Source: Bacteroidales bacterium
GTDB lineage: Bacteria; Bacteroidota; Bacteroidia; Bacteroidales; UBA932
NCBI GenBank assembly: GCA_016287075.1
Contig: JAEEVC010000007.1
Coordinates: 58,734-122,733 of the forward strand
Reading direction: 5' to 3'
Length of the DNA: 64,000 nucleotides
Below, in pieces: positions 50,318 to 59,720 of the stretch (the stretch's first letter is position 1; each line of letters starts with the position of its first letter). The notes under the pieces were generated by a model that was not told where the DNA came from, did no database searches, and saw only the letters and a program-made list of their open reading frames with translations. Position numbers and translations under genes: made by a program.

Positions 50318-51907
50318 ATGTTAGTAAAGTGTATTCTCCTCGTCCTGTTCTTTGCCGTGATGATCGGTGTCGGCTTTTATTGCCGCCGGACCGCATCTGA
50401 CGTGCAGGGCTTCGTCCTGGGAGGCCGCAATGTCGGCTCCTGGCTCACGGCATTCGCATTCGGCACCTCTTATTTTTCGGCGGTCATCTTTGTCGGATAC
50501 GCCGGCCAGTTCGGCTGGAAGTATGGCCTGGCCGCCACCTGGATCGGGATCGGCAACGCCCTCATCGGCTCGCTGCTTGCCTGGCGGATCCTGGGACGGC
50601 GGACCCGCCTCATGACGCAGCATCTGCAGAGCGCCACGATGCCCGACTTCTTCGGGAAGCGCTTCTTCAGCAATCCGCTCAAGGTCGCCGCGTCCGTCAT
50701 CGTGTTCATTTTCCTCATTCCCTATACCGCATCGCTCTATAACGGCCTGTCGCGGCTGTTCAGCATGGCATTCAATGTGGATTACGTCTGGTGCGTGCTG
50801 GGGATGGCCCTCCTCACCGGTATCTATGTGCTGGTAGGCGGCTATATGGCGACCGCCGTGAACGATTTCATCCAGGGGCTGATCATGCTGGCGGGCATCT
50901 GCGCCGTCATCGCGTCCGTCCTCAGCGGCAACGGGGGATTCACCGCGGCCGTGGAGCGCCTTTCGCAGATCCCGTCCGAATCCGCCCCCGGCCTGAACGG
51001 AGCGTTCGTCTCCTTCCTGGGCCCGCAGCCCGTCTATCTGCTGGGTGTCGTCCTGCTGACGTCCCTGGGGACCTGGGGACTGCCGCAGATGGTGGGCAAG
51101 TTCTACGCCATCCGCAACGAGGCGGCCATCCGCAAGGGGACGATCATTTCCACGCTGTTCGCCATCATCGTGGCCGGCGGCTGCTATTTCCTGGGCGGCT
51201 TCGGGCGTCTTTACAGCCAGAACATCGAGTACACGCCGTCCGGGACCCCGGTTTACGACAGCATCGTCCCGTCCATGCTGGCCACCCTGCCGGACCTGAT
51301 GATCGGCGTCGTGATCATCCTGGTGCTCTCCGCGTCCATGTCGACCTTGTCCTCGCTGGTGCTGACCTCCGGGTCCACGCTGACGCTGGATATTATCGAC
51401 CCGGCACTGGCCAGGGCCCGCAAAGGCGCGCACATGAATGACCGCAGTCAGTTGCTCTGCATCCGTCTGCTCGTGCTGTTCTTCATCGTCGTGTCGTCCG
51501 TCCTCGCCATCGTCCAGGCCAAGAGTTCCGTGACCTTCATCGCCCAGCTCATGGGCATCTCCTGGGGCGCGCTGGCCGGTGCTTTCCTGGCGCCGTTCCT
51601 GTATGGATTGTATTGGAAGAGAACGACTTCCGCTTCGGTTTGGGCCTCCTTCCTTACGGGTGTGGGCGTCATGTGCGGCTGCATGTACTGCACTTTTACG
51701 GGCAAGACCTTCCTCAGCCCCTATTTCACCTCGCCGATCAACGCCGGCATGCTTGCGATGCTGTTGGGACTGGTGGTCGTGCCCGTGGTGAGCGTTTTCA
51801 CCAGGGTGAACCGGAAAGAAGCGGTGGACGGGATGTTCGAATGCTATGACAGCACCGTTACGGTCCGTGCTGCGGAGGTCCTCTCCGAGGAAGCGGAGGA
51901 GGGCTAG
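50318..51907 (+). CDS. Sodium:solute symporter family transporter
   Basis: The 529-aa membrane protein has ~13 hydrophobic segments of the SSS (PutP/SGLT) family. Landmarks are FVLGGRNVGSWLTAFAFGTSYFSAVIFVGYAGQFGWKYG (first repeat), the sodium-site-like GGYMATAVNDFIQGLIM, and LTSLGTWGLPQMVGKFYAI. It imports a small solute with Na+. Substrates in this family range from proline to sialic acid and sugars, and cannot be told here. Its 3' end overlaps the convergent DUF2490 gene by 4 bp. Confidence 0.9.
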   Translation: MLVKCILLVLFFAVMIGVGFYCRRTASDVQGFVLGGRNVGSWLTAFAFGTSYFSAVIFVGYAGQFGWKYGLAATWIGIGNALIGSLLAWRILGRRTRLMTQHLQSATMPDFFGKRFFSNPLKVAASVIVFIFLIPYTASLYNGLSRLFSMAFNVDYVWCVLGMALLTGIYVLVGGYMATAVNDFIQGLIMLAGICAVIASVLSGNGGFTAAVERLSQIPSESAPGLNGAFVSFLGPQPVYLLGVVLLTSLGTWGLPQMVGKFYAIRNEAAIRKGTIISTLFAIIVAGGCYFLGGFGRLYSQNIEYTPSGTPVYDSIVPSMLATLPDLMIGVVIILVLSASMSTLSSLVLTSGSTLTLDIIDPALARARKGAHMNDRSQLLCIRLLVLFFIVVSSVLAIVQAKSSVTFIAQLMGISWGALAGAFLAPFLYGLYWKRTTSASVWASFLTGVGVMCGCMYCTFTGKTFLSPYFTSPINAGMLAMLLGLVVVPVVSVFTRVNRKEAVDGMFECYDSTVTVRAAEVLSEEAEEG

Positions 51908-52548
51908 AAGACGAGCGTGTAACCGATACCCAACGTGTGACAGGCGGCCGTAAGGTCGCCTTTTTCAAACAGGTGGAACATGTAGAAGAAATCCAGCGAA
52001 TGGCCCTTCCCGAGACTGATTTCCGTACCGGCATAATGCAGGGAACGCACCCATTTGCCGGTGTCGAAACTGTTGAAGAACTCGTACATCAGATAGGGCG
52101 TGAAGATGCTTTCCGGGGCCTTGTATTGCCCGCGGAGCCGCGTCCGGAGGGTATTGCTGAATGATTTCGCACCCGGGTTATAGGCCAGTTCGTACTTCTC
52201 CCGGAGCGCGAGGGCGAGGCCGTCGCGCCGGAGGGTTTCGGTCAGGCACAGGACCGCCTTGTGCTGGACCAGGTCGCCCGCCGAAGGGATGCGCCAGTAT
52301 TCATAGCTCAGGTCGCCCTTGAGCCAGCTGCTGAAATTGTATCCGCCGCCGGCCATGGCGAACCAGCATTCGGTATTGCGGACATGGTCAAAGGAGCGGT
52401 GCTCCAGGCGGGCCATGGCGTACGGGGCGCCGAAGGATTTGACGAGCTGGATGCTGCTCCAGGTTCCGAGGTCGGTGACGGCCTGGGCGGATGCCCGCGT
52501 GGCGGACAACGCGAGGACGGACAGGATGAGGACGAATAATTTTTTCAT
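51904..52548 (-). CDS. DUF2490 outer-membrane beta-barrel protein
   Basis: The 214-aa product has a signal peptide (MKKLFVLILSVLALSATRASAQ). The mature part alternates short amphipathic strands rich in Tyr/Trp (GGGYNFSSWLKGDLSYEYWRI, LRTRLRGQYKAPESIFTPYLMYEFF) and ends with the aromatic terminus HTLGIGYTLVF, typical of outer-membrane barrels. This is the DUF2490 pattern in Bacteroidetes; the role is unknown. A TATCTTTG box lies 24 nt upstream. Confidence 0.82.
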   Translation of the reverse strand: MKKLFVLILSVLALSATRASAQAVTDLGTWSSIQLVKSFGAPYAMARLEHRSFDHVRNTECWFAMAGGGYNFSSWLKGDLSYEYWRIPSAGDLVQHKAVLCLTETLRRDGLALALREKYELAYNPGAKSFSNTLRTRLRGQYKAPESIFTPYLMYEFFNSFDTGKWVRSLHYAGTEISLGKGHSLDFFYMFHLFEKGDLTAACHTLGIGYTLVF

Positions 52549-52572
52549 ACACTACTGCGGAAACAACTGAAG

Positions 52573-52580
52573 CAAAGATA
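52573..52580 (-). promoter_or_regulatory. -7 box of the DUF2490 gene
   Basis: TATCTTTG is a perfect consensus match, 24 nt before ATG 52548. Confidence 0.55.
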
Positions 52581-52593
52581 CAAAGAAAATATG

Positions 52594-52601
52594 TATATTT
52601 G
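52594..52601 (+). promoter_or_regulatory. -7 box of the zinc-ribbon/GNAT pair
   Basis: TATATTTG is a perfect consensus match, 19 nt before ATG 52621, in the divergent gap with DUF2490. Confidence 0.6.
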
Positions 52602-52620
52602 TTCCCGCAAACCAAGATAT

Positions 52621-52896
52621 ATGGAACAGAAATTTTGCCAGAGCTGCGGAATGCCGCTCACGGAAGGGCTCTTCGGCACAAATGCCGACGGCAGCCGGAA
52701 CGAAGATTACTGCGTGTATTGCTACAAGGACGGGAAGTTCCTGCAGGACTGCACGATGGACGAGATGATCGAACATTGTTCCCAGTTCGTCGATGAGGTC
52801 AACAAGCATCTGCCCCAGCCGATTACACGGGAACAATACAAGGAGCAGATGCGGAAGTATTTCCCGTATCTCAAGCGCTGGAGCAGGCAAGGCTGA
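52621..52896 (+). CDS. Putative zinc-ribbon domain protein
   Basis: The 91-aa product starts MEQKFCQSCGMPLTEGLFGTN, followed by EDYCVYCYKDGKF: two CxxC knuckles of the putative zinc-ribbon family common as small stand-alone proteins. The tail is MIEHCSQFVDEVNKHLPQPITREQYKEQMRKYFPYLKRW. I chose ATG 52621, so the promoter box is upstream of it. The GNAT gene follows after 43 bp. No molecular role is known to me. Confidence 0.8.
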   Translation: MEQKFCQSCGMPLTEGLFGTNADGSRNEDYCVYCYKDGKFLQDCTMDEMIEHCSQFVDEVNKHLPQPITREQYKEQMRKYFPYLKRWSRQG

Positions 52897-52939
52897 GCGC
52901 TTTGACGGTACCGGAACGCATCATTTTGCAGGAAAACCC

Positions 52940-54109
52940 ATGAATACCATGAAGATCCGACTTGAAACGCCGGCCGACTACCGCGCCGTGGAAGAACTCA
53001 CCCGGGAGGCCTTCTGGAATGTCTATCGCCCCGGATGCACGGAGCATTATGTATTGAACCGCTATCGCGGCAACCCCGACTTCATCCCGGAACTGGATTT
53101 CGTGATGGAAGAGGACGGGCGCCTGATCGGCCATGTGATGTTTTCCAAGGCCGGACTGGTCCTGCCGGACGGTACGCGCAAGGCATCATGGACCTTCGGC
53201 CCCATCAGCATCCATCCGGACTACAAGCGGAAGGGCTACGGACTTCTGCTCCTGCTGTATGCGATGGACAGGGCCCGGGAAATGGGTGTCGGTTTCCTAT
53301 GCATGGAGGGGAATATCGACTTCTACAGGCATGCCGGCTTTTCCCTGGCAAGCGGGTTCGGCATCCATTATCACGACTTTCCCAAAGACGATGCCGTCCC
53401 CTTCTTCCTCGCCCAGGAACTCATTCCCGGCTGGCTCAAGGCAAACGGCATAGAAGAAGCGACCTATTGCCCGCCCAAGGGTTATTTTGTCGCCGACGCG
53501 TATCCTGAGGCCTTTGAACGGTATGAGGCCACCTTTCCTCCGAAAGAAAAGATGCGTCTCCCGGGACAGCTGTTTTATGACGGGGTCATGGAAACGGGCC
53601 GCATCATCCTCCGGCCCTGGCGGGACAGCGACGCGCCCGCATTGTTCAAATGGGCGTCGGATCCCGATGTGGGGCCCCGGGCCGGCTGGGCGCCGCACCG
53701 CTCGGTCGAAGAGAGCCTGGAGGTAATCAGGACGGTCTTCAAGGATGTCACCAATACCTGGGCCATTGAACTCAAAGAAACGGGTGAAGCCATCGGGGCG
53801 ATGGGGTATGGGCCTTCGTGCGACTGCAACCTGCCGGCACGCCCGGGCGAGCCCATCATCGGCTACTGGATCGCAAAACCTTATTGGAACAGAGGCATTT
53901 GCACGGAAGCATTGCAACTGATGCTTCAGCATATCCGCTGCATGACTGACACCCGGTCCCTTATTTCCGGCCATTTCATCGATAATCCGGCCAGCGGCCG
54001 TGTGATGGAGAAATGCGGCTTCATCCCCACCGGAGAAACCGTCATTGATGAAACCCAGTATCAGGGCGCCGGCCGGCCGATCCGCGTGTTGAGGCTTGCC
54101 ATCGCATAG
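52940..54109 (+). CDS. Tandem GNAT acetyltransferase
   Basis: The 389-aa product has two acetyltransferase domains. The first (~1-165) has IRLETPADYRAVEELTREAFW, GPISIHPDYKRKGYGLLLL (acetyl-CoA loop) and FYRHAGF. The second (~220-388) has a RimJ/RimL pattern: IILRPWRDSDAPALFKWASDPDV, GYWIAKPYWNRGICTEALQLML and NPASGRVMEKCGF. The first resembles general YhbS-like GNATs and the second amine/N-terminal acetyltransferases. I chose ATG 52940, preceded by GGAAAA, rather than the longer track form that overlaps the zinc-ribbon gene. Substrates are unknown. Confidence 0.85.
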   Translation: MNTMKIRLETPADYRAVEELTREAFWNVYRPGCTEHYVLNRYRGNPDFIPELDFVMEEDGRLIGHVMFSKAGLVLPDGTRKASWTFGPISIHPDYKRKGYGLLLLLYAMDRAREMGVGFLCMEGNIDFYRHAGFSLASGFGIHYHDFPKDDAVPFFLAQELIPGWLKANGIEEATYCPPKGYFVADAYPEAFERYEATFPPKEKMRLPGQLFYDGVMETGRIILRPWRDSDAPALFKWASDPDVGPRAGWAPHRSVEESLEVIRTVFKDVTNTWAIELKETGEAIGAMGYGPSCDCNLPARPGEPIIGYWIAKPYWNRGICTEALQLMLQHIRCMTDTRSLISGHFIDNPASGRVMEKCGFIPTGETVIDETQYQGAGRPIRVLRLAIA

Positions 54110-54285
54110 GGTATGCAGGCGGGATAATCAGTCCTATCATCCGTATCTTTTCTGGAAAGAGCAGCCTCTGACGCCCTCTTCTATCTGAGAGAAGATGCAA
54201 GGATAATCCTAATCCATTCCTTTCCGGGCCTAAAATATTCCGTTTGGAATGCCGATCTTTGCCTGTGAAATTAGTTGAGTAGTGT

Positions 54286-54612
54286 ATGAATTTCAACGGA
54301 ATCATCATTGGCGCGGCCGTGTTCCTGAGCATCGGCATCTGCCATCCGCTCGTCATCAAGATGGAATACCTGTGGGGCCGGCGCAGCTGGTGGGTCTGGC
54401 TGGTGGCCGGGCTGGCATTCAGCGGACTCTCATTATTCGTCAAGAACACAATCCTTTCGATTATCATCGGCGGCTTCGCATTCTGCTGTTTCTGGGGCAT
54501 CCACGAAATGTTCCTGCAGGAGAAGCGGGTGCTCCGCGGCTGGTTCCCGGAGAATCCCAGGCGCCACGATTATTATGTCTCCCGTCGTAAAGAAATGGAA
54601 GGCAAGCGCTAA
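54286..54612 (+). CDS. DUF4491 family membrane protein
   Basis: The 108-aa product has three hydrophobic segments (NFNGIIIGAAVFLSIGICHPLVI, WWVWLVAGLAFSGLSLFV, ILSIIIGGFAFCCFWGIHEMF) and a basic tail ENPRRHDYYVSRRKEMEGKR. This matches the Bacteroidetes DUF4491 family of small membrane proteins. No function is known to me. It converges on the CcsBA gene with a 6-bp gap. Confidence 0.85.
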   Translation: MNFNGIIIGAAVFLSIGICHPLVIKMEYLWGRRSWWVWLVAGLAFSGLSLFVKNTILSIIIGGFAFCCFWGIHEMFLQEKRVLRGWFPENPRRHDYYVSRRKEMEGKR

Positions 54613-54618
54613 GCAGGC

Positions 54619-56703
54619 TTATCCCGCCTGTGCGTAAGCATGCATGCCTCCAAGGAAGAGGTTGACCCCGAAATAGGTAATCAGGACGCAGAAGAAGGCC
54701 AGCAGGCAGAAGGCATGGAAGAAACGCGGCTTCCTGAAAGGCTTTAAAAGGGTCCCGTGCAGGGCGAATGAATAGACAAGGAATGTGATCAGTGCCCAGG
54801 TTTCCTTGGGGTCCCAGTTCCAGTAATTTCCCCAGGAGATATTGGCCCAAACGGCGCCGAGAAACGTCCCGCAGACGAGCAGGAAGACGGCCGGATACAG
54901 CACGACCAGACTGATGTCCTTCAGTCGGGATGAAACGTCCAACGGCACGGCAAGCCCCAGGATGCCGTTCAGTGCGACCAGCCCCAGCATTGTATAGGAA
55001 AGCATCATCGTGAGTACGTGGATGGAGAGCAGGGGAGACTGGAGAACCGGCATCAGGTGGGTGATTTGCGGATTTGCTCCGGCGAGGGAGGCCATGAGCA
55101 TGGTGAATCCGGACAGGATGAATCCCATCGGAAACACCAGCGGAACCTTCTTCCACAGGATATTCATGGCAAGTGCGGAAAGCCATGCCATCAGCATCAT
55201 GACGCAGTAACTTCCCGCAAAGGGCGGATGCCCGGAGACGTACCATCGGAGAGCGAGGGTAACGGTCAGATACAGAAGCAGAAGGCTCCCCAGACCGGCA
55301 GAGGCATGCTTGATGGCGGAGGGGAGCCTCCTGCCCCGGGAAAGGCAGATACCCATCAGGACAAACAGGATCAGTCCCCAGGTTATGGAAACCATGAACG
55401 GGACCATCGGACGCGACAGCCGGTTGTAGGCCTTCTCGGCATGGATCCTCCCCGGGGATGGCAGCACCGGCCCGGCGACCTTCTCCTGATAGTCACGGAT
55501 CTTTCCTACAATACGGCTGACTTCCTCCCAATCCTCTTCGCGGACGGAACGCTCCACCACGTCCATCACTTTCCGGATGAACACCCAGCGGTCATAGTCG
55601 TCGATTACCTCCAGCGGCAGCCTTTCGTTACAGTCATACCAGCGCACGAAGCCGGACGAGTCTGCGACAGGATACAGTTTCCAGGCATCACCGGCCGCAA
55701 CGCTCCTGAGAATGAACTCCTTCTCGGCCTCTTTCGCCGTGCCCCGGTCCTTTTCTTTCAACTTGAAGGGGACGTCGCGCCACCAGTCATAATAGAACAG
55801 CCAGCCGGTAACGACCTGGCAGGCATCGTATTCTCCCCAGCGGGATTTGCCGTAGGCCTTCAGCGTATAATCCCTGGCCATGGTTTCGAAGGGACAGATG
55901 CGGTCGTTGTAATAGACATACAGGTCTCCGAAACGGTCCGCCACATCCGGCGGCAATGCCTTGGGATGTGTCTGCGCCCGGGCCTCCGCCGGTGAGACGA
56001 GCAGCGGGAGCAACAGGAAAACGGACGACTGGACAACCCTTCTCAGCGTTTTCCGGAACACCGTGCCGCGCTGGAAGAAGAACCCCAGGAGGGAAAGGAG
56101 CAGAAGCGCATACCCTGTATAACTGACCCCGATTCCCAGAGGGTCGTGGTTGATGCGCAGCACGGAAGAGCGGCCGTCGAAACCGGACTGGAAAAAGCGG
56201 TAGCCGCCGATCCGCGCGATATGGTTCATGGAGATTTCGAAGTATTCCTCCCCGGCCCGGATCCGGCTCCGGTAATCCGAAGCCGCCTGCGATCCGGAAT
56301 AATGGAGGACCTCAAAACTTTCCAGGGTGACAGGACAGGGGAGCGGCCGCTCCTGCCCGTCCTCCCGAATCCAGGTTGTAACGGTTTCTCCTTCAGGAAG
56401 ATACACCTTGCCTTGTTCTCCTCTCAGGTGCGTCAGCAGGGCGCCCCCCAGGATCACGACAAAGGATAGATGCAGAAGGATAACCCAGAAACGCCTTGCC
56501 GTCCCCCTGGAGACAAGAAGACAGATTCCGGCCAGCGCCAGCACCCCCCAGAGCACAGATACGGCCGGGTTGTGATACACCCACCGGAAAGCGGCGGATG
56601 ACCCGCATGCCTTTTCAAGGATCGTGGCAGCCATCATCGCGAGGATGAGGGCTGCCAGGGTCCCGAAGCCGGTGATGGCCAGGAAACGGTCTTTCTTGCG
56701 CAT
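54619..56703 (-). CDS. ccsBA: Fused cytochrome c biogenesis protein CcsBA (ResB-ResC)
   Basis: The 694-aa product attaches heme to apocytochromes c in system II. The N-terminal ResB/CcsB-like half has several TM segments (~10-100, then near 205-250) around a periplasmic domain. The C-terminal CcsA half has the heme-handling tryptophan motif WGNYWNWDPKETWALI near residue 610 and conserved His in TMs. I chose ATG 56703, which overlaps the dihaem gene stop by one base (TGATG). Being the last gene of the porin-imelysin-dihaem operon, it probably supplies the two heme c groups of that oxidoreductase. Confidence 0.92.
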   Translation of the reverse strand: MRKKDRFLAITGFGTLAALILAMMAATILEKACGSSAAFRWVYHNPAVSVLWGVLALAGICLLVSRGTARRFWVILLHLSFVVILGGALLTHLRGEQGKVYLPEGETVTTWIREDGQERPLPCPVTLESFEVLHYSGSQAASDYRSRIRAGEEYFEISMNHIARIGGYRFFQSGFDGRSSVLRINHDPLGIGVSYTGYALLLLSLLGFFFQRGTVFRKTLRRVVQSSVFLLLPLLVSPAEARAQTHPKALPPDVADRFGDLYVYYNDRICPFETMARDYTLKAYGKSRWGEYDACQVVTGWLFYYDWWRDVPFKLKEKDRGTAKEAEKEFILRSVAAGDAWKLYPVADSSGFVRWYDCNERLPLEVIDDYDRWVFIRKVMDVVERSVREEDWEEVSRIVGKIRDYQEKVAGPVLPSPGRIHAEKAYNRLSRPMVPFMVSITWGLILFVLMGICLSRGRRLPSAIKHASAGLGSLLLLYLTVTLALRWYVSGHPPFAGSYCVMMLMAWLSALAMNILWKKVPLVFPMGFILSGFTMLMASLAGANPQITHLMPVLQSPLLSIHVLTMMLSYTMLGLVALNGILGLAVPLDVSSRLKDISLVVLYPAVFLLVCGTFLGAVWANISWGNYWNWDPKETWALITFLVYSFALHGTLLKPFRKPRFFHAFCLLAFFCVLITYFGVNLFLGGMHAYAQAG

Positions 56704-58478
56704 CAGATGGAATCGATGAATTTCACGACGGCGTCGCGCTCCTCCTTGCTCAGTTTGTAGAACTTCTCGGCACTGCCGTAAGCATCGCTTTTCCTGGAAT
56801 AGGCGTGCCACATGATCGCCTCGACCACGTTGCGTGCGCGGTTGTCATGCAGGCGGTCGCCCCGTCCAGTATTGAGCGTGGAAAGTCCGCGCCCCCAGAG
56901 CGGGGTGGTGCGGCACCAGGTCCCATGGATGTCGTTCTTCATCCACAGCCGGTGCTGGATGAAGTCGGAATAGGGCCAGATGGTCTGGTGCGCGTAGCGG
57001 GGGAGCGGCTTTTTCCCATTCATGGCGGGAGACCAGTAGTTGTCGTCGCCGGTGGTCCAGGAAGGCCTGTGGCAGGTGGCGCAGCCCATATCGGTGAACA
57101 GCTGCTTTCCCTTCTGCACGTCAGGATCGTTCAGGTTGCGGGCGCGGGGAATGGCCAGGCCGCGGTGCCATACCATGAAATCATAGTACTCGTCCGCCGT
57201 CATTTCCGGCTCGAAATTGTGATAGGCGTTGTCGAACTGGTTGGTCTTGGGGCTCAGCAGGGCGAGGACCGCTTCGGCAATCTCCGCATCCGTGACCGTG
57301 CCGTTCTTGTCCACGTCGACATAATAGGGGGATGCCTTTCCTGCGGCGCGGATGGCTGCGATGACATCCTTGTTCTGCGACATGGCGGTCGCCCATGCCA
57401 CGGTGGTGTAAAGGAACGGACGGTCCGGGCGGGAGACGTTGGTGATGTTCCAGATGGCGTTGGCACCGGCCCCGTCCTGCAGGGTTCCGCGGGTCATGGC
57501 ATAGGTGAACTTCTTGAGCAGTTTCCCGCCCATATAGGCGTCGCGCTCATAATAGTTGCCCTCGGCGTCGTATCCGGCACCATTCACGCCCGCCTGCCAG
57601 TTATGGTAGTAGGCAGTCGGTGCGAAATCGCCGGCATCCTTGTCCCAGAAAGCCGGATTGAGTTCCACATACTGTGCCTCCTGGGCATACTGGGCCTTGA
57701 TGGCCTCCTGCGGGATGGCGTCGATCAGGCCGGTCCCGGGGATGCCGATGGTGCTCTCGAGGCGGAAGCCGACCTGTTTGCCCTGGGCTCGGGCGGTCTC
57801 ATGGGGCGTCGGGGATGTGTTGAACGCACTTTCCGGGATCGTGAGTTCCGGGTATATGAGGGCGTATTTCTCCCCGTCCGGGAAGTTCATCGGCAGTCCG
57901 CTCTCCATGGCCGTGACGGGGATCCAGTCGATCCGGATCTGCTCTTCGTCGATCGGAGGGAGGAAAGGGGCCTCGGCCATGGTCTGCGGCATTCCGGTCA
58001 CTTCGGCCACGTAGGGCCCGTCATTGGGGTTGTCCGCATTCTGGTGGTAAATGACCAGCAGATAGCCGTTTCCAAAGGCATCGGAGCCATTGGCCTTGTA
58101 GGCGTTCTTCCACTGGCCGTGCCCATAGCCGGGATGGCAGTCCAGGCAGGACTTGCGGACCGCGGCGGGGCCCCGGCCCTTGAAAGGAGCCTGGTTGACC
58201 GTGACATTCCTCTCGAAGAAGGCCTCGCCGTGGTTGAAGGCCGCTTCCAGTCCCATGCGCTCGACAGCGGGAGTGGGGTCTTCATAAGAACCCGGCGCGA
58301 CATTGTCCGTCGTGCCCAGTTCTCCGCCGGGATACCATTCGGCAGCAGTGAAATTGCCGACCGCCTGTCCCACGTACTTCGCGTCGGATTCCTTCGCGGC
58401 GGGCGCGGGATCGGCGTTCCGTTCACAGGAAAAGAAGGCGATTGTCAGCAGACAGATAAGAAGAGGATATCTTTTCAT
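56703..58478 (-). CDS. Di-heme oxidoreductase family lipoprotein (IrpB/DUF1111-like)
   Basis: The 591-aa product has a lipoprotein signal (LLICLLTIAFFSCE). Two c-type heme motifs are visible, CLDCH near 112 and CATCH near 460. The C-terminal part has LWGRGLSTLNTGRGDRLHDNRARNVVEAIMWH, a phrase of the di-heme (formerly thiol) oxidoreductase family. The family partners imelysin proteins in cyanobacteria (IrpA/IrpB) and elsewhere and is linked to iron uptake, perhaps by oxidising iron or a ligand. It is third in the operon after porin and imelysin, 6 bp apart from imelysin, followed by CcsBA for heme attachment. Confidence 0.88.
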   Translation of the reverse strand: MKRYPLLICLLTIAFFSCERNADPAPAAKESDAKYVGQAVGNFTAAEWYPGGELGTTDNVAPGSYEDPTPAVERMGLEAAFNHGEAFFERNVTVNQAPFKGRGPAAVRKSCLDCHPGYGHGQWKNAYKANGSDAFGNGYLLVIYHQNADNPNDGPYVAEVTGMPQTMAEAPFLPPIDEEQIRIDWIPVTAMESGLPMNFPDGEKYALIYPELTIPESAFNTSPTPHETARAQGKQVGFRLESTIGIPGTGLIDAIPQEAIKAQYAQEAQYVELNPAFWDKDAGDFAPTAYYHNWQAGVNGAGYDAEGNYYERDAYMGGKLLKKFTYAMTRGTLQDGAGANAIWNITNVSRPDRPFLYTTVAWATAMSQNKDVIAAIRAAGKASPYYVDVDKNGTVTDAEIAEAVLALLSPKTNQFDNAYHNFEPEMTADEYYDFMVWHRGLAIPRARNLNDPDVQKGKQLFTDMGCATCHRPSWTTGDDNYWSPAMNGKKPLPRYAHQTIWPYSDFIQHRLWMKNDIHGTWCRTTPLWGRGLSTLNTGRGDRLHDNRARNVVEAIMWHAYSRKSDAYGSAEKFYKLSKEERDAVVKFIDSI

Positions 58479-58484
58479 GGTATG

Positions 58485-59699
58485 CTATTGTTTTACGATC
58501 CAACTGGCGGCTTTGTTCAACTGCTCGTCAAGGGCGGAGACGGCATCCATGGCGGATTGGACGGAACTGTCTGCATAGATCTTCACGAAGGCGCCCTTGG
58601 CCTGGCAGTCTTTCAGGGCCTTGATGGCGGCGTCCATCCGCGACTGGATGGCAGAAGCATCCGCATAGCCCAGGTCCTTCAGGAGCGTCAGGATCGAATT
58701 CGCGGCAGGGGAGGACACGTCACGGCCGCCGTACAGGGTGTACTGGATGGACAGGATGTTGTCGATGAAATCCTGGAAAGACTTCTCGCTGTAGGGCGAC
58801 TCGATGTAATTGACATCCTCGCCGGAGTGGGCGTTGCCCATCTTGACATCGGCCACCTCCGCGCAGATGTTGGAGCAGCCTCCGGTCAGGATGGTCGAAA
58901 GGACTTCCTCCCAGGTCTCGAAGGAACTGCCCAGTTTGGCTGCGCCGAGCATGTTGGCGCCATAGATCTTTCCGTTGATCTGCGTTTCTGCCTCGATTTC
59001 CTCCATCCGGTCCGTGTATTTCTTCCCGGCATCCGGGTTCCAGGAAGCGTAAAGCCGGTAGCAGTTGTCCCGGAGGTCCCCGGCGACGGCCGTGGCATAG
59101 ACCAGTTCCTGTTCGCCGGTGACATTGTATTTGGTGAAGGCCTTATCGCTTTCCTTTCCCTGCAGGGCGGCTACGGTGCGGTTCTTCCCTTCGCGGAAAA
59201 GGATGAACTCGATGCCGTGGAAACCCAGGAGTTCCTGACCGAGTTTGGCACCGGCATAGGCGATGCCGTCTTCGCCCTTCAGCATGGCCATCTGGTCGGA
59301 GTTGCTGAGCGCCGTGGCGAGGGCCTCGACATCCAGCGGCCAGGTGTCGATGTGCGGGTCGATGCCGAAGGTGGTCGCAGGGCCGTAGAGGAAAGCCTCG
59401 GACTGCTCCCAATATTTGCGGGCGTTGAGGAAGGTGGTGCAGATGGCATCCAGGTCGCCCTGCGTCAGGGACTTGACACCCTTCTGTGACGCCGCATCCA
59501 ACGCCTGGTAGAGTTTATCGCTTTCATCGGCAAGCGCCTTGTAGGTGGCGTACACGACGTTGGGGACATAGTTTTCCACGACGGCGGCCATCTTCTTCTG
59601 CGTTTCGGTAAGGCCGTTCCCCGCGGGGGTGGGTTTTTCACAAGCGACAAGCAGGGCGCCGGTCGCCACTGCTGTCAGTGTTTTGATCAAGTACTTCAT
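58485..59699 (-). CDS. Imelysin-family lipoprotein (IrpA-like)
   Basis: The 404-aa product has a lipoprotein signal (LTAVATGALLVACEK). The family metal-site motif GxHxxE appears as LLGFHGIEFILF near residue 165, in a helical fold with the phrases GPATTFGIDPHIDTWPLD and YATAVAGDLRDNCYRLY. Imelysins bind or sense iron at the surface and are iron-regulated in several bacteria; peptidase activity is doubtful. It lies between the porin (21-bp gap) and the dihaem oxidoreductase (6-bp gap). Confidence 0.92.
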   Translation of the reverse strand: MKYLIKTLTAVATGALLVACEKPTPAGNGLTETQKKMAAVVENYVPNVVYATYKALADESDKLYQALDAASQKGVKSLTQGDLDAICTTFLNARKYWEQSEAFLYGPATTFGIDPHIDTWPLDVEALATALSNSDQMAMLKGEDGIAYAGAKLGQELLGFHGIEFILFREGKNRTVAALQGKESDKAFTKYNVTGEQELVYATAVAGDLRDNCYRLYASWNPDAGKKYTDRMEEIEAETQINGKIYGANMLGAAKLGSSFETWEEVLSTILTGGCSNICAEVADVKMGNAHSGEDVNYIESPYSEKSFQDFIDNILSIQYTLYGGRDVSSPAANSILTLLKDLGYADASAIQSRMDAAIKALKDCQAKGAFVKIYADSSVQSAMDAVSALDEQLNKAASWIVKQ

Positions 59700-59720
59700 G
59701 GTGATTATTATATTAATGGT

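Noticed and set aside
56805-59489. 894-aa plus-strand ORF
   Set aside because: It is antisense to the dihaem oxidoreductase and imelysin genes, whose CxxCH and GxHxxE motifs are unambiguous.
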